From NCBI RefSeq assembly GCF_001690595.1, contig NZ_LZHH01000016.1, positions 1 to 64,000 of the forward strand: a stretch of 64,000 nucleotides of DNA, in the 5' to 3' direction. A model generated the notes under the pieces. The model had not been told where the DNA came from. It saw only the letters and a list, made by a program, of their open reading frames with translations, and did not search any database. The stretch's first letter is position 1. Each line of letters begins with the position of its first letter. This document shows, one piece after another, positions 10,757 to 19,806 of the stretch. The DNA comes from Gilliamella sp. Choc5-1. GTDB lineage: Bacteria > Pseudomonadota > Gammaproteobacteria > Enterobacterales > Orbaceae. The translations under genes were made by a program, and so were the position numbers.

Positions 10757-11089
10757 TTATTGTGATTTTACTTGTACTTCACCATTATCATTAACTTTTA
10801 CATCATAATGAGTGACAGAATATTGCTCATCATCCAGACAATAACCATCTTTTAAGCGAAAACGTTGTTTTTTAAGCGGACTTGCCACCCATAACTCATT
10901 TTCATGTTCTGCGATAATGCCACGAGATAAAACACTTGCCTTAGCAAACGGGTCAATATTACTAATTGCATAAATTTCAGCATTATTATAAGGACGAAAG
11001 ATAGCCACATGTTCATTACCAACAAGCGCACAAACACCTGTGCCTGGCAAAATCTCATCAAGCTTACAAACTGTTATCCATTGACTCAT
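10757..11089 (-). CDS. nirD: Nitrite reductase (NADH) small subunit
   Basis: Small subunit of the cytoplasmic NADH-dependent nitrite reductase, 110 residues (E. coli 108). It has the Rieske-like fold of the NirD family without the Fe-S cysteine/histidine ligands; conserved blocks are CALVGNEHVAIFRP and NIDPFAKASVLSRG. Its ATG is one base past the nirB stop, so translation is probably coupled. A 69-residue ORF in another frame over this gene is a shadow. Confidence 0.95.
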   Translation of the reverse strand: MSQWITVCKLDEILPGTGVCALVGNEHVAIFRPYNNAEIYAISNIDPFAKASVLSRGIIAEHENELWVASPLKKQRFRLKDGYCLDDEQYSVTHYDVKVNDNGEVQVKSQ

Positions 11090-11090
11090 A

Positions 11091-13613
11091 TTATTCCCCT
11101 AACATTACTTTACGTTCTTCTGCGGTAGCTGGGCGATGCTGATCACGCTCAGGTACGATTTGGACATTCTCATCACGTTTGTTACTATTAATAAAATGAG
11201 AAAATCGAATTTGACCTTCTGTATTTTCAACCGCTTCCTTCCATTCACATACCATTAATTTGCGTAAACGTGCCATTTCATTTTCTAGTTCTGCATTAAT
11301 GCCGAGTTTATCGTCAATAATAACACTGCGCAAATAATCAATGCCGCCTTCAAGATTTTCAAGCCAAACCGATGTGCGTTGTAACTTATCGGCAGTACGA
11401 ATGTAAAACATAAGGAAACGATCGATATATTGAATAAGTGTATTTTTATCAAGATCAGCAGCAAGTAAATCGGCGTGACGGGGTTTCATACCACCATTAC
11501 CACAAACGTAAAGGTTCCAACCTTTTTCTGTGGCAATAACACCAATATCTTTACCTTGAGCCTCCGCGCATTCACGCGTACAACCCGATACACCTAGCTT
11601 AAATTTATGTGGTGCACGAATACCTTTATAGCGATTTTCAAGCTCAACCCCCAAACCAACACTATCGCCCACACCAAATCGACACCAAGTACTACCAACA
11701 CAAGTTTTTGCCATTCGTAATGCTTTGGCATAAGCATAACCGCTCTCGAAACCAGCATCAATTAGCTCTTTCCAAATAGCAGGAAGATCATCTTTTTGTG
11801 CACCAAATAAACCAATACGTTGTGAGCCGGTAATTTTAGAATAAAGATTATATTTTTTAGCTATTTGACCAACAGCAATTAATCCTTCTGGCGTGATTTC
11901 ACCACCTGCACTACGCGGAATCACCGAATATGTCCCATTTTTTTGAATATTGCCTAAGAAAATATCATTACTATCTTGTAGAGGAATCAAATTATCTTTA
12001 AGAATATAATCATTCCAACATGATGCTAATAACGAACCAACTGTTGGTTTACAAACCTCACAGCCATAGCCTTGTCCATGTTTTTTAATCACCTGTTCAA
12101 AAGACGTTAATCCCTCAACACGGATTAAATGATACAATTCTTGACGAGAATATTTAAAATGTTCACATAATGCATTGCTAACCTCGATCCCTTGCTTAGC
12201 TAACTCCAAGTTCAGAATTTGAGTAACTAATGGAATACAACCACCACACCCTGTTCCTGCTTTGGTTTCAGCTTTTATTGCAGCAACGGTATGGCAACCG
12301 GCATTAATGGCATGAATAATTTTTTCTTTTGTCACATCAAAACATGAACAAATTTGAGCAGAATCAGGAAGCGCATCAACGCCCATCGTTGGTTTTGCAC
12401 CTGCATGTGCTGGCAATATTAACGTATCTGGATGTTCAGGTAGTTCCATATCATTAAGCATTAATTGCAGTAAATTGCTATAATCTGATGTGTCGCCAAC
12501 TAATACTGCACCTAAAAGCTTTTTATTGTCGCTAGAAACAACTAACTTCTTATAAACAGATGCGGTTTCATCTAAATAAACATAACTACGGCTACCAATT
12601 GTTTTTGCTTTGGCATCACCAATACTTCCAACGTCTACGCCCATCAGTTTCAATTTAGCACTCATATCTGCACCTTCAAATTTGGCAGATTCACCCACTA
12701 AATGAGCTAAAGCAATCTGAGCCATTTTATAGCCTGGTGCAACTAAACCAAAAACCTTGTTTTGCCAACAAGCACATTCACCAATAGCATAAATATCAGG
12801 ATCCGAAGTTTGGCAATAATCATTAATAACAATTCCTCCACGAGGACCGATTTCTAACTCACATTCTTGAGCTAATTTATCATTTGCTCTAATGCCAGTT
12901 GAAAAAACAATAAAATCGACTTCAAGTGCCGAGCCGTCTGCAAATTGCATGATTTTCCCAGCAGGTGTGTGAATAATTTCTTGAGTATTTTTACTGGTAT
13001 GAACACCTACCCCCATCTCCTCAATTTTACGACGTAGTTGTTCTCCACCCTGCACATCCAGCTGTTCAGCCATAAGCACTGGAGCAAACTCAACCACATG
13101 CGTTTCCATACCTAAGTTTTTTAAAGCTCCAGCAGCCTCAAGTCCAAGCAATCCACCACCCAAAACAGCGCCTTTTTGACAACGCTTTGCACATTCTTGA
13201 ATAGCATCAAGATCTTCAATCGTACGATAAACAAAACAATCCGAACCATCAGCACCTTTAATCGGTGGTACCCAAGGATAAGATCCTGTCGCAATAATCA
13301 ATTTATCATAAGCAACAATTCGCCCTTGTTGAGAGTGAATCTCCTTACGCTGACGATTAATTAAAATAGCCCGTTCATTAAGTAAGACTTTAATATTATT
13401 CTCTTCGTATAAACCTTCACGAACTAGAGAAAGCGCTTCTGCTGTGTGGCCAGAAAAATAAGAAGAAAGGTGCACCCGATCATAGGCAAGTCGTGGTTCT
13501 TCACAAAATATAGTAATATTAAACTGATTAGGCTGTGCTTTATCGATTAATTCTTCAACAAAACGATGCCCAACCATCCCATTACCAATAATAACGAGAT
13601 TGGTTTTACTCAT
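11091..13613 (-). CDS. nirB: Nitrite reductase (NADH) large subunit
   Basis: Reduces nitrite to ammonia with NADH in the cytoplasm. The 840-residue protein has an N-terminal FAD/NAD oxidoreductase (IIGNGMVGHRF, then GGGLLGLEAAG), a BFD-type [2Fe-2S] domain (CSCFDV and GTGCGGCIPL), and a C-terminal siroheme/[4Fe-4S] reductase with the four-cysteine set TCVGSTWC, GCTREC and VCGNGG. The ATG at 13613 (MSKTN) is used instead of an upstream alternative because GGAG lies six bases before it and this matches E. coli NirB. First gene of nirBDC-cysG; the promoter region carries a NarL/NarP-like palindrome. Confidence 0.97.
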   Translation of the reverse strand: MSKTNLVIIGNGMVGHRFVEELIDKAQPNQFNITIFCEEPRLAYDRVHLSSYFSGHTAEALSLVREGLYEENNIKVLLNERAILINRQRKEIHSQQGRIVAYDKLIIATGSYPWVPPIKGADGSDCFVYRTIEDLDAIQECAKRCQKGAVLGGGLLGLEAAGALKNLGMETHVVEFAPVLMAEQLDVQGGEQLRRKIEEMGVGVHTSKNTQEIIHTPAGKIMQFADGSALEVDFIVFSTGIRANDKLAQECELEIGPRGGIVINDYCQTSDPDIYAIGECACWQNKVFGLVAPGYKMAQIALAHLVGESAKFEGADMSAKLKLMGVDVGSIGDAKAKTIGSRSYVYLDETASVYKKLVVSSDNKKLLGAVLVGDTSDYSNLLQLMLNDMELPEHPDTLILPAHAGAKPTMGVDALPDSAQICSCFDVTKEKIIHAINAGCHTVAAIKAETKAGTGCGGCIPLVTQILNLELAKQGIEVSNALCEHFKYSRQELYHLIRVEGLTSFEQVIKKHGQGYGCEVCKPTVGSLLASCWNDYILKDNLIPLQDSNDIFLGNIQKNGTYSVIPRSAGGEITPEGLIAVGQIAKKYNLYSKITGSQRIGLFGAQKDDLPAIWKELIDAGFESGYAYAKALRMAKTCVGSTWCRFGVGDSVGLGVELENRYKGIRAPHKFKLGVSGCTRECAEAQGKDIGVIATEKGWNLYVCGNGGMKPRHADLLAADLDKNTLIQYIDRFLMFYIRTADKLQRTSVWLENLEGGIDYLRSVIIDDKLGINAELENEMARLRKLMVCEWKEAVENTEGQIRFSHFINSNKRDENVQIVPERDQHRPATAEERKVMLGE

Positions 13614-13685
13614 ACAAAACTCCAATTTTATTTTAATTTAATGATTTAATTTTATTTTGATAACATTGTATGAAACTTTGTACAG

Positions 13686-13722
13686 ATTATAACTACCCTC
13701 AAGAATTACCACTTTGGTGGTA
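13686..13722 (-). promoter_or_regulatory. nirB promoter -10 and NarL/NarP-like site
   Basis: On the minus strand TATAAT (13686-13691) has no recognisable -35, as expected for an activator-dependent promoter. Just upstream is the 16-base palindrome TACCACCAAAGTGGTA (13707-13722), two heptamers TACCACC and TACCACT facing each other with a 2-base gap. NarL/NarP bind TACYYMT heptamers in this 7-2-7 arrangement, and each half fits at six (or for one half five) of seven positions. The site centre lies about 23 bases upstream of the -10. Confidence 0.6.
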
Positions 13723-13868
13723 AGAATAATAATTTTAAAAAATATCCCATGAATTACGCTTACTTAACAATAACTAAAAGCGGACAATATTGATAAAAAC
13801 ATCCGACTAAATTACTTAACTCTTCTATAAAAAAATTAAAAAAAGTTGCCAAGTATTATTAAATTTAT

Positions 13869-13890
13869 ATAATTAGCCGACTAAATAAAT
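13869..13890. promoter_or_regulatory. Operator-like palindrome upstream of marR gene
   Basis: The dyad TTAGCCGACTAA (13873-13884) has TTAG/CTAA arms around a 4-base centre, the same geometry as the SlyA/MarR-family site TTAGCAAGCTAA. It is part of a 22-base block repeated with one mismatch at 14439-14460. It ends 13 bases before the start of the MarR-family gene, so self-regulation is likely. The core CCGACTAAAT also resembles half of an IscR type 1 site. Confidence 0.65.
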
Positions 13891-13903
13891 TGAGTAATGA
13901 CAA

Positions 13904-14401
13904 TTGAACTATAATTCAAGAACACTGCCTTCTCGTGAAACCTTAGCACGAGCACAAAGATTTAATGATGATATTGTTGAAGTATCAGGAGTTGATCTGG
14001 TGCTAAGTTTAATCACAACAGCTGATTTAATTCGCGCTAATATCTACGCACAATTAGATAAAGATTATGGTGTGTCTGAAGGTAAGTTTGCCTTGCTGAT
14101 GTCATTGTTTTCGGAAGGCGAAACCTGTGCCAGTGATTTAGCACTGCGTATAGGCGTTACACCCGCTACGGTATCTGTTATGGTTAAACGAATGTTATCA
14201 GTATCTGAGCCATTAATTTCAATGTCAAAAAATAGTGATGATGGTCGTTCACGTCTAATCGCATTAACAAATGCAGGGGAAAGACTAATTCAAAATGCAT
14301 TACCCAATCACCTAAAAGCAATCCGCGCTTTTGCGCAAGTACTAGATTCGCAAGAACAAGAATCCTTAATATTAATGTTACGAAAATTATTACGAAAATA
14401 G
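13904..14401 (+). CDS. MarR-family transcriptional regulator
   Basis: A 165-residue winged-helix repressor of the MarR family. The helix-turn-helix is ASDLALRIGVTPATVSVMVK (76-95) and the wing carries DDGRSR (112-117), the conserved DxRxxR-type tip. The dimerising N and C-terminal helices are present. The only workable start is TTG at 13904, since the frame is closed by a stop just upstream and no ATG precedes the domain. It is followed after 57 bases by an efflux-type adaptor gene, and both genes carry the same operator-like block, so it probably represses the three-gene locus and responds to a ligand of the pump. Confidence 0.88.
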   Translation: MNYNSRTLPSRETLARAQRFNDDIVEVSGVDLVLSLITTADLIRANIYAQLDKDYGVSEGKFALLMSLFSEGETCASDLALRIGVTPATVSVMVKRMLSVSEPLISMSKNSDDGRSRLIALTNAGERLIQNALPNHLKAIRAFAQVLDSQEQESLILMLRKLLRK

Positions 14402-14438
14402 CCGTATTTAAAATACTCAACGGTTATTTTTTATTTAA

Positions 14439-14460
14439 ATAATTAGCTGACTAAATAAAT
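14439..14460. promoter_or_regulatory. Second operator copy overlapping adaptor start
   Basis: The block repeats 13869-13890 with one mismatch and centres on TTAGCTGACTAA (14443-14454). It ends within the ATG (14459-14461) of the HlyD-like gene, so a repressor bound here would sit on the initiation region and any leader would be nearly absent. A weak hairpin CCGT/ACGG followed by TTATTTTTT lies just before it (14402-14430). Confidence 0.65.
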
Positions 14461-15610
14461 GGAAAATAAGCTATCTATGAATATGAAAAATGCAGAGATG
14501 AAAAAAAACATCAAAATCCCACTTATCTTTTTACTCCTTTTAATTTTTGGCTCATTCTTAATTTTCTTAGGATCAAGGAATGATGCCGTAACGGTTGCAA
14601 AAAGTATCAAATCGGGAGTATTAACCGCTGACGAAATTAATATTGCCTTTCAAAATGTCGGCGGAAAAGTCACCAAACGTTTTGTGCAAGAATCACAAAT
14701 GGTAAAAAAAGGTGATCCACTTATGCAGTTAGAAGATATTGATACCAAGCTAGCTATCGATCGCATGCAAGCACTTGTTGATAGCCAAAAGGCCGCAGTT
14801 AATCAAGAACAAGCTGCCATCAAAATTACAGAGAACGAAACTAATCTTTCAGAATTATCAACTTGGCGCAAAATTGAAGAAGTACAAGCTAATTTAGAAG
14901 CGGCAAAATCGGCTCAATATTTAACTGGCACCGAATTTGATCGCCAAACACAATTACGCAAAACAGGTGGTAACTCACAATCGCAACTGGATAACGCCCG
15001 TCATGCCTTTACTGCCGCCAAAATGCAAGTTGTTCAAATCGAAAGTCAATTATCGACTTTAATGATTGGCGCAACACCTGAGCAAATTAGCCAATTTCAG
15101 CAAACAAAAAAAGCAACAGGTATGACAATACAATCTATCACTATTGCACGCCAAAAACTCGAAAACCGCAAAAATCAACTTACCCAAATACAAGCACAAC
15201 TGGCACAAGGCGAAGCCGAATTAAAACAATTACAGCTCAATAATGAACGGTTAACATTAAAAGCCCCTGAAGATGGCAAAGTATTAAAACTTATGTTTGA
15301 AGATGGTGAAATGGTACCCAATGGCGCGCCAGCTGTATTATTAGAAACCGACCGTAAATATATCGATATTTATGTAAATGAAAAGATGGTTAATGATTAC
15401 CAACCAGACACAACTGTTACAGCGAATGTGATTGCGCTTAATAAAGAAGTAAAAGGAAAAGTTCGCTTTGCCACAGCAGCGCCATCTTTTGCTGATTTAC
15501 GAATGACACGAGAACGAGGACAAGCTGATTTAACTTCTTATCAAGTTAGAATTTATATCGAACCAATACCAAAACTATTAACAGGCATGACACTTGAGGT
15601 TAAAAAATGA
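14459..15610 (+). CDS. HlyD/EmrA-type membrane fusion (periplasmic adaptor) protein
   Basis: A 383-residue adaptor that links an inner-membrane exporter to an outer-membrane channel. One N-terminal anchor (about residues 19-39, IPLIFLLLLIFGSFLIFLG) is followed by a first biotinyl-lipoyl half (VGGKVTKRFVQESQMVKKGDP), a long coiled-coil hairpin rich in Gln/Lys (about 95-265), the second lipoyl half (LKAPEDGKVLKLMFEDGE) and a beta-barrel. ATG 14459 has no clear Shine-Dalgarno and overlaps the operator copy; Met7, Met9 or Met14 are alternative starts. It overlaps the permease gene by four bases (ATGA). Substrate unknown; antibiotic or toxin efflux is plausible. Confidence 0.88.
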   Translation: MENKLSMNMKNAEMKKNIKIPLIFLLLLIFGSFLIFLGSRNDAVTVAKSIKSGVLTADEINIAFQNVGGKVTKRFVQESQMVKKGDPLMQLEDIDTKLAIDRMQALVDSQKAAVNQEQAAIKITENETNLSELSTWRKIEEVQANLEAAKSAQYLTGTEFDRQTQLRKTGGNSQSQLDNARHAFTAAKMQVVQIESQLSTLMIGATPEQISQFQQTKKATGMTIQSITIARQKLENRKNQLTQIQAQLAQGEAELKQLQLNNERLTLKAPEDGKVLKLMFEDGEMVPNGAPAVLLETDRKYIDIYVNEKMVNDYQPDTTVTANVIALNKEVKGKVRFATAAPSFADLRMTRERGQADLTSYQVRIYIEPIPKLLTGMTLEVKK

Positions 15611-16764
15611 TGCAAAACATCATTAAATCCATTCTTGAAGAGCTCGACGCCATGCTATCAGGCCACTTTATTCCTTATTATAAAGTCTCGATTGGCTTAG
15701 TGGCTATTGTCTCGCTCATATTTTCAATTGTATTAAGCCACGGCGCTGTTTTTGAAGGAAAAATTGCAGTTATTGATCTTGATGGCTCTCATTATTCGAC
15801 CGAATTAATTAGCAAAGTTAACACATCGCCTTATATTGAAGTGACAGAAGTAATAAGATCGCCAGTAAATCCAATAACGTTGGTTTCACACGACCGTAAT
15901 TTAGGTGTTTTATATATTCCTAAAGGTCTAGAAAAAAGCTTAAAAAAAGGCGACAAAACTGTTCGCTTAGGTTATTTTGCTGATGATACCAATGACGCAC
16001 AAAATGCCAAGGTATTACAAAGCTTAAATGAGTACATTCCTGAATTAGGTGCCGAACTCAGTATTGGTAAAGTCGCCGCATTAGGGCTTGGTCATGATGG
16101 TATCGAAGCAACTTTATCACCAATGCAGCTTAAAACACGCTACATGTTTAACCCTGCAAGCTCCTCAACCATATCGACAATTATCTATTTTGTTTACTTT
16201 TTCTCGTCACTGACTTATGGGTTAACCTCATTAATGATAGTTGGACGCTTAAAAGTCACAGGCATGTGGCAAACCGCAATAGAAAGAGGATTTGTTTCAT
16301 TATTAGCAAGAACGGTTCCTTATGCACTATTTTTTACAACAGCATTAACGCTTATCACAGCCATACTTGTTATATTTGGACAACTGCGTTTTGACGGTAA
16401 CTATTTTGCTTTTGTACCGAGCATATTTATGACAGGATTAGCATTTGGTTGGCTAGGATTTTTACTGTCTTGGAAAACCAACAACCCGGGCGAAGGAGCA
16501 AGCAAAATGATCTTTCTAGTACCGCCAGGATTTATTATGGGGGGCTCAACAATGGCTGTGGGAATAATGCCAATTTGGACTTACTATGTCAGCCATGCTT
16601 TCCCATTAGTTTGGTTATTTAAATTTTTCCGCGATTTTGCCATGCGAGGGCGTTCACTGATTGATATGTTTGCGACTTATGGCGCTTTCATTATCTACTT
16701 AACGATTATTGCTTTTCTTGTGATGATGTTTGTTGAGCGAGAGAATAAAACAAATAATATATAA
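15607..16764 (+). CDS. ABC-2 type transporter permease
   Basis: A 385-residue inner-membrane protein of the ABC-2 permease group (YhhJ/YbhR-like). One N-terminal helix (about 28-45) is followed by a periplasmic domain of some 140 residues containing IAVIDLDGSHYSTELI, then five C-terminal helices starting near residue 190 (ISTIIYFVYFFSSL). Its start overlaps the adaptor stop by four bases, so the two are co-translated. No ATP-binding subunit is encoded next to it, which is unusual for this family; it must borrow one or work with a distant gene. It ends against the solo repeat end. Confidence 0.85.
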   Translation: MMQNIIKSILEELDAMLSGHFIPYYKVSIGLVAIVSLIFSIVLSHGAVFEGKIAVIDLDGSHYSTELISKVNTSPYIEVTEVIRSPVNPITLVSHDRNLGVLYIPKGLEKSLKKGDKTVRLGYFADDTNDAQNAKVLQSLNEYIPELGAELSIGKVAALGLGHDGIEATLSPMQLKTRYMFNPASSSTISTIIYFVYFFSSLTYGLTSLMIVGRLKVTGMWQTAIERGFVSLLARTVPYALFFTTALTLITAILVIFGQLRFDGNYFAFVPSIFMTGLAFGWLGFLLSWKTNNPGEGASKMIFLVPPGFIMGGSTMAVGIMPIWTYYVSHAFPLVWLFKFFRDFAMRGRSLIDMFATYGAFIIYLTIIAFLVMMFVERENKTNNI

Positions 16765-16779
16765 GAAAACACAGATTTT

Positions 16780-16830
16780 TTTACACTTCATGCTAAAATA
16801 ATCCTTTAAAACGCCCATAAGGCGTTTAGC
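16780..16830. repeat. Solo end of the dispersed repeat; hairpin
   Basis: TTTACACTTCATGCTAAAAT and the following AATCCTTTAAAACGCC match the left terminus of the element at 6326 and the right terminus (reverse complement) of the one at 25834-26403. Only this end is present. AAACGCC (16810-16816) pairs with GGCGTTT (16821-16827), so it may also serve as a terminator between the convergent permease and gatY transcripts. It directly abuts the truncated HAD gene. Confidence 0.65.
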
Positions 16831-17779
<949 letters not shown>

Positions 17780-17796
17780 TTAATTAACATAAATTT

Positions 17797-18735
17797 TTAA
17801 TTAATTTGGGTAATGCTAACTTGTTGATAATATTCATCATAATTACGCATATCGACAAAACCAGTTTGTGACTCCATCGCATTTAACATGCCCATTGTCA
17901 TTGCCCGTTTAAGCATGACTTCTATCGGTTCGTTTTCATAAATACTAACGGCAAGTCCAGCTAAAGTGACATCTCCAGATCCCACTGGATTGACAACATT
18001 TATTTTAGGTATTGAAACCTGATAATATTGATGATAACAACGCACAAAAGCACCATTTTTACCTAAGGAAATGACGATAAAAGGAATATTATTAAGCAAA
18101 GGATGATTCACAGCTTTTATTAACGATGTAGTATCATTAACATCAATATTTATTTTAATAATTTGTTGTAATTCATCTTTATTGGGCTTAATTAAGTAAG
18201 GTTTATGTTCAGATACCAATGTAGCTAATAATATTTTTCCTGATGAATCTAGCAAAACAGGAATAGCCTTTTTATTGGCGATTTGAATTAATGTGGCATA
18301 AAAATCAATCGGAAAACCTTGTGGCAGTGATCCTGAAATGGTTATTACTTTTGCTTGGTTAACCAATTTTTGATAGTGATCTAAAAAGCTAGTTACCTCT
18401 TTTTGATCTAATATAGGTCCGGATTCAAGAATTTCGGTTTGATTACCTTCATGCAAAACTGCAATACAATTTCTAGACTCATGTTTGGTAACATAGAAGT
18501 CGTAGTGAATATTATCATTATCTAATTGCTTTTGAATATATTCACCAGTTGTTCCCCCTACAATACCAGTAGCTAAAACATCAATGCCAGAAAATTTAAC
18601 ACCTCGGGTAACATTGAGTCCTTTACCACCAGCTGTTTTTTTTACATTAGCAACACGATTGACATCATTAATATAGAGTTTAGTAAGTGGATATGAAATA
18701 TCCACTGAAGGGTTCATGGTAATTGTTAATATCAT
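17797..18735 (-). CDS. lacC: Tagatose-6-phosphate kinase (LacC/PfkB family)
   Basis: Ribokinase-family (PfkB) enzyme predicted to phosphorylate tagatose-6-phosphate at C1, closing the route from GatD to GatY. The N terminus MILTITMNPSVDISYPL and the substrate-binding KTAGGKGLNVTR resemble LacC of Gram-positive bacteria, and the anion-hole/catalytic NPVGSGDVTLAG is near residue 250. The ATG at 18735 is chosen over an upstream start: AGGTGA precedes it and the length becomes 312, near LacC (310). A 1-phosphofructokinase (FruK) role cannot be excluded. The 204-base gap upstream has TTGACT and TTGACA boxes that could start a lacC-gatY transcript. Confidence 0.88.
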   Translation of the reverse strand: MILTITMNPSVDISYPLTKLYINDVNRVANVKKTAGGKGLNVTRGVKFSGIDVLATGIVGGTTGEYIQKQLDNDNIHYDFYVTKHESRNCIAVLHEGNQTEILESGPILDQKEVTSFLDHYQKLVNQAKVITISGSLPQGFPIDFYATLIQIANKKAIPVLLDSSGKILLATLVSEHKPYLIKPNKDELQQIIKINIDVNDTTSLIKAVNHPLLNNIPFIVISLGKNGAFVRCYHQYYQVSIPKINVVNPVGSGDVTLAGLAVSIYENEPIEVMLKRAMTMGMLNAMESQTGFVDMRNYDEYYQQVSITQIN

Positions 18736-18939
18736 ATTCTCACCTACGCATTCATTACGAAGTAATATCGTTGGGAGAAATAACAAACTTAAATAATCAA
18801 ACTAGTTCAATATTGTCAATCATTTAAATAGTCAATAATACACAATGTAATCACTATTTAATTCGTACAAATTATTTTTGTTTAGTTTACAGATCGTTTA
18901 AGCTCTGTTTAAAAGATATACAATCACCAGTTAAAAAAT

Positions 18940-19713
18940 TTAAACAGTTATAAAATCAATGCCTTTGTCTTCAAATTGCTGCTTATAATCGCCATTGACA
19001 TCATTATCAGTAATGATCGTATTAAGCTTATTAAGTGGTAATACGACATTAATGCCATTTCGTCCAAATTTTGATGAATCTAAAACAGCAATCACTTTAC
19101 TTGCTGCATTAGCCATCACACTACTGATTGTGTAACCTTCGTTAAACGTTGTTATTCCTCTTATTGCATCGATTCCATCTGCACCAACAAACAAAATATC
19201 AGCAGAAATGCCATCTAACGATTGCTCGGCAATTTTTCCATGAAAAGAACGTGTTTTATGTCTTAGTGTACCACCACACATAAATAACATAATGTCACTG
19301 TTATCCGATAATATAAATGCAGAAGTAAGACTGTTAGTAATGACAGTGATATGTTTAAGTTTAACTAATTCTTCAGCTATCAACATTGTGGTACTGCCAC
19401 TATCTAAAATAATAGTATCACCTTCTTTGACATGTTTAACCGCTGCAATTGCAATACGTTTTTTAGCTTCTATAAAACGCTGATGGCGTTCTTCTAATTG
19501 CAATTCTTTAAATGATTTTAAATCACCTTTATTCATGATTTTGTTTGCACCACCATAGAATCGAGTAAGAACTCCTTGCTTTTCTAATAAACGAAGATCT
19601 GTTCTAATTGTCACTTCCGAAACATCATATTGCTGCGATAAGTCACTGACAAGAACCGTTCCTTTCGTATTAAGAAGTTCAACTATTTGTTGGCGTCTTT
19701 CACCTGCGTTCAT
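18940..19713 (-). CDS. gatR: DeoR-family repressor of galactitol genes
   Basis: A 257-residue DeoR/GlpR regulator. The N-terminal winged helix (RRQQIVELLNTKGTVLVSDL through SEVTIRTDLRLLE, residues 6-44) is followed by the sugar-phosphate isomerase-like sensor domain with ILDSGSTTMLIAEEL and FVGADGID. It is very close to E. coli GatR across its length, including VVLPLNKLNTIITD. It lies between gatD and lacC on the same strand. TTTCGAA motifs upstream of both gatR itself (about 19728) and gatA are candidate binding sites. Confidence 0.92.
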   Translation of the reverse strand: MNAGERRQQIVELLNTKGTVLVSDLSQQYDVSEVTIRTDLRLLEKQGVLTRFYGGANKIMNKGDLKSFKELQLEERHQRFIEAKKRIAIAAVKHVKEGDTIILDSGSTTMLIAEELVKLKHITVITNSLTSAFILSDNSDIMLFMCGGTLRHKTRSFHGKIAEQSLDGISADILFVGADGIDAIRGITTFNEGYTISSVMANAASKVIAVLDSSKFGRNGINVVLPLNKLNTIITDNDVNGDYKQQFEDKGIDFITV

Positions 19714-19806
19714 AATATTTCCTTTTTCGAAAATTTTTCAGCAGTGTATAACAAACAAAATCAAAAGATAAGCGCTCATTTTTGATGATGGCTATAAATC
19801 AAGTAA

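Noticed and set aside
13176-13364. Antisense ORFs over nirB, murA, edd and ribosomal genes
   Set aside because: They lack ribosome sites and lie opposite well-established genes; codon structure in the sense frames explains them.
13789-13803. TTGATAAAAACATC as an FNR site for nirB
   Set aside because: Only the left half fits TTGAT-N4-ATCAA, and it lies about 100 bases upstream of the putative -10, too far for the usual activator position.
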